Part shown: positions 6,087 through 7,275 of the stretch, piece after piece
How positions within the stretch are numbered: position 1 is the first letter of the stretch
Layout: each line of letters starts with the position of its first letter
NCBI GenBank assembly: GCA_031177555.1
Contig: JAPSGM010000092.1
Coordinates: 1 to 7,275 of the forward strand
Length of the DNA stretch: 7,275 nt
Direction of reading: 5' to 3'
DNA from: Chloroflexota bacterium
Lineage (GTDB): Bacteria; Chloroflexota; Limnocylindria; QHBO01
Program-made: the position numbers and the translations under genes
The notes under the pieces: generated by a model
Databases searched by the model: none
Seen by the model: the letters and a program-made list of their open reading frames with translations, nothing else
What the model was told of the DNA's origin: nothing

Positions 6087-6743
6087 CTAGGAAGGTTCGG
6101 TGAGGCGGTGCTCCACGGCCCACAGGGCGGCCTGGGTTCGGCTGGCGAGCCCCAGCTTGCCGAGGATGTTGCTCACGTGGGTGCGTGCCGTCCGCTCGGT
6201 GATAGACAGCTCGTACGCGATCTCCTTGTTCGAGGCGCCCTTCCCCAGCTGGGCGAGCACCTCCTTCTCGCGCGGCGTGAGCGGCTCGACCGGCTCGGGC
6301 TCCCTGCGCGTCCGCATCCGCTGCGCCAGCAGGCGCGCCACGGCCGCGTCCAGGTGCACCTCCCCGGCGTGCGCCGCGCGTATGGCGGCGGCGACCTCCT
6401 CGGCATCGGCGTCCTTGAGCAGGTAGCCGGAGGCGCCGGCCTCGAGCGCGGTGGTGACCTTCTCCTCCTCGATGAAGCTGGTCACGGCGATGATCTCGAT
6501 GCCCGGGTTGGCCTGCTTGATCCGGCCGATGGCCGTCAGTCCGTCCATGTTCGGCATCAACAGGTCCATGAGGACGACGTCCGGCTCGAGCTGGACGGCC
6601 ATCCGGGAGCCGATCTCCCCGTCCCCGGCCTCGCCGACCACCTCGATGTCGGGCTGCAGCTCCAGGAACCCGCGCAGGCCGCGGCGGACGACCTCGTGGT
6701 CGTCGACCAGCATCACCCGGATCCGCTCCTGCTCGTCGCTCAC
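6087..6743 (-). CDS. NarL/FixJ-type response regulator, receiver + LuxR HTH
   Basis: A 218-residue two-domain transcription regulator, the usual length for the family. The receiver (about 7-122) keeps every key residue: Asp14 and Asp15 in LVDDHE, phospho-acceptor Asp60 in VVLMDLLMPNMDG, Thr88 in IIAVTSF and Lys110 in GASGYLLKD. The C-terminal LuxR helix-turn-helix (about 153-212) has LTPREKEVL, the NKEIAYEL helix and the recognition region ERTARTHVSNILGKLG. Phosphorylation should promote dimerisation and DNA binding. I prefer GTG 6743 because it gives the normal N-terminus (VSDEQERIRVMLVDD) and leaves 39 bases to the divergent tag gene. ATG 6773 would add 10 residues and leave only 9 bases. 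The open frame extends to 7130, but that part is antisense to tag. It is the only complete DNA-binding regulator here and the best candidate partner for the HisKA_3 kinase, though not adjacent to it. Confidence 0.96.
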   Translation of the reverse strand: MSDEQERIRVMLVDDHEVVRRGLRGFLELQPDIEVVGEAGDGEIGSRMAVQLEPDVVLMDLLMPNMDGLTAIGRIKQANPGIEIIAVTSFIEEEKVTTALEAGASGYLLKDADAEEVAAAIRAAHAGEVHLDAAVARLLAQRMRTRREPEPVEPLTPREKEVLAQLGKGASNKEIAYELSITERTARTHVSNILGKLGLASRTQAALWAVEHRLTEPS

Positions 6744-6782
6744 GCGCTGCTGAGGATAGCGCCCACGTTCCATGATGTTTGC
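6744..6782. promoter_or_regulatory. Short divergent promoter region between regulator and tag
   Basis: Only 39 bases separate the two GTG starts. On the minus strand TATCCT (6758-6753) lies 9 bases before the regulator GTG. On the plus strand CATGAT (6771-6776) lies 6 bases before the tag GTG. Either could be a -10 element giving an almost leaderless mRNA. No good -35 boxes or Shine-Dalgarno sequences are visible. The two promoters would overlap each other and the opposite gene's 5' end. Positions are inferred by eye only. Confidence 0.3.
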
Positions 6783-7275
6783 GTGACAGAGCGCTGCGAG
6801 TGGGCCGGCAGCGACCCGCTGTACGTCGCATACCACGACGCCGAGTGGGGCGTCCCGCTGCGCGACCCGCGGGCCCTGTTCGAGCTGCTCTGCCTGGAGG
6901 GGGCGCAGGCGGGCCTGGCCTGGATCACGATCCTGCGCAAGCGGGAGGGCTATCGGCGCGCGTTCCACGGCTTCGAGCCGGAGCGCGTGGCCGCCTTCGA
7001 CGCTGCCGACGTCAGCCGCCTGCTGGCCGACCCCGGCATCGTGCGCAACCGCGCCAAGGTGGAGGCAGCCATCGGCAACGCGCACGCCTGGCTGCGCCTC
7101 GCCGATGAGATCGGCTCGCCGGTGGACCACCTGTGGGGCTTCGTCGGGGGCCTGCCGCTGCAGAACGCGTGGCAGGCGCTCGACGAGATCCCGGCCGAGA
7201 CCGATGCCTCCCGGGCCATGTCCCGCGACCTGCGGTCGCGCGGCTTCCGCTTCATCGGCCCCACCATTGCCTATG
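6783..7275 (+). CDS. tag: DNA-3-methyladenine glycosylase I, partial (runs off right edge)
   Basis: The first 164 codons of a Tag-type base-excision enzyme, which removes 3-methyladenine from alkylated DNA. The protein follows the E. coli Tag sequence closely from residue 1: ERCEW...DPLYVAYHDAEWGVP, LFELLCLEGAQAGLAWITIL, GIVRNRAKVEAAIGNA, LWGFVGG and RGFRFIGPTIAY. Cys5 and His18 match the N-terminal zinc ligands. Glu39 matches the active-site Glu38 of E. coli, and Tyr17 and Trp47 match base-pocket residues. The C-terminal zinc ligands (His and Cys) lie beyond the edge; by comparison with E. coli, roughly 25-30 residues are missing. The start is GTG 6783 (VTERCEW); no in-frame ATG is near, and no Shine-Dalgarno is visible. 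It diverges from the NarL-type regulator and might share its control region, but the sequence gives no direct evidence that the regulator controls it. Confidence 0.97.
   Translation, partial: MTERCEWAGSDPLYVAYHDAEWGVPLRDPRALFELLCLEGAQAGLAWITILRKREGYRRAFHGFEPERVAAFDAADVSRLLADPGIVRNRAKVEAAIGNAHAWLRLADEIGSPVDHLWGFVGGLPLQNAWQALDEIPAETDASRAMSRDLRSRGFRFIGPTIAY

Noticed and set aside
6774..7130. N-terminal extension of the NarL-type regulator to about 7130
   Set aside because: That part is antisense to tag, which is clearly coding on the plus strand, and receiver homology begins only after the GTG at 6743.

Overview
This GC-rich window (coding third positions almost all G or C) looks like chromosomal DNA from a free-living bacterium, probably Chloroflexota or a deep-branching Actinomycetota. 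I infer this from the soluble multi-GAF/PAS kinase with a HisKA_3 core, the NarL-type regulator, the MFS subtype and the lack of clear Shine-Dalgarno sequences. There are no tRNA or rRNA genes, CRISPR arrays or insertion sequences. The lineage is a guess.

Layout. The left part (1-5156) is a minus-strand cluster, read right to left. It starts with a 1483-residue soluble sensor histidine kinase (5 GAF and 3 PAS domains, HisKA_3, HATPase). A 129-residue receiver-only response regulator with altered active-site residues follows, then the first 72 codons of an MFS transporter that runs off the left edge. To the right, on the plus strand, is a small four-helix membrane protein of unknown function (5338-5790), followed by two hairpins. 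A 296-base gap leads to a minus-strand NarL/LuxR-type response regulator (6087-6743). Divergent from it is the start of tag (DNA-3-methyladenine glycosylase I), cut by the right edge.

How the genes may work together. The kinase has everything needed for ATP-dependent autophosphorylation of His1283 and a likely phosphatase Gln1288. The regulator beside it has no output domain. The nearest DNA-binding regulator with an intact receiver is the NarL-type protein about 0.9 kb away on the same strand. A plausible but unproven circuit is: multi-input kinase -> NarL-type regulator -> transcription, with the receiver-only protein as a phosphate sink, competitor or protein-level output. Tag repairs alkylated DNA; its position back-to-back with the regulator raises a possible stress link but does not prove one.

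Most notable points: (i) the kinase sensor array grew by visible internal duplication, with a 37-bp perfect DNA repeat 933 bp apart; (ii) a 17-bp perfect repeat sits at the kinase stop codon and again just upstream of its start, with gapped similarity on one side; (iii) the receiver-only regulator has lost the conserved Thr/Ser and shortened the following region. I see no clear sign of an entirely new system. The case for novelty rests on this kinase and degenerate-receiver pair.
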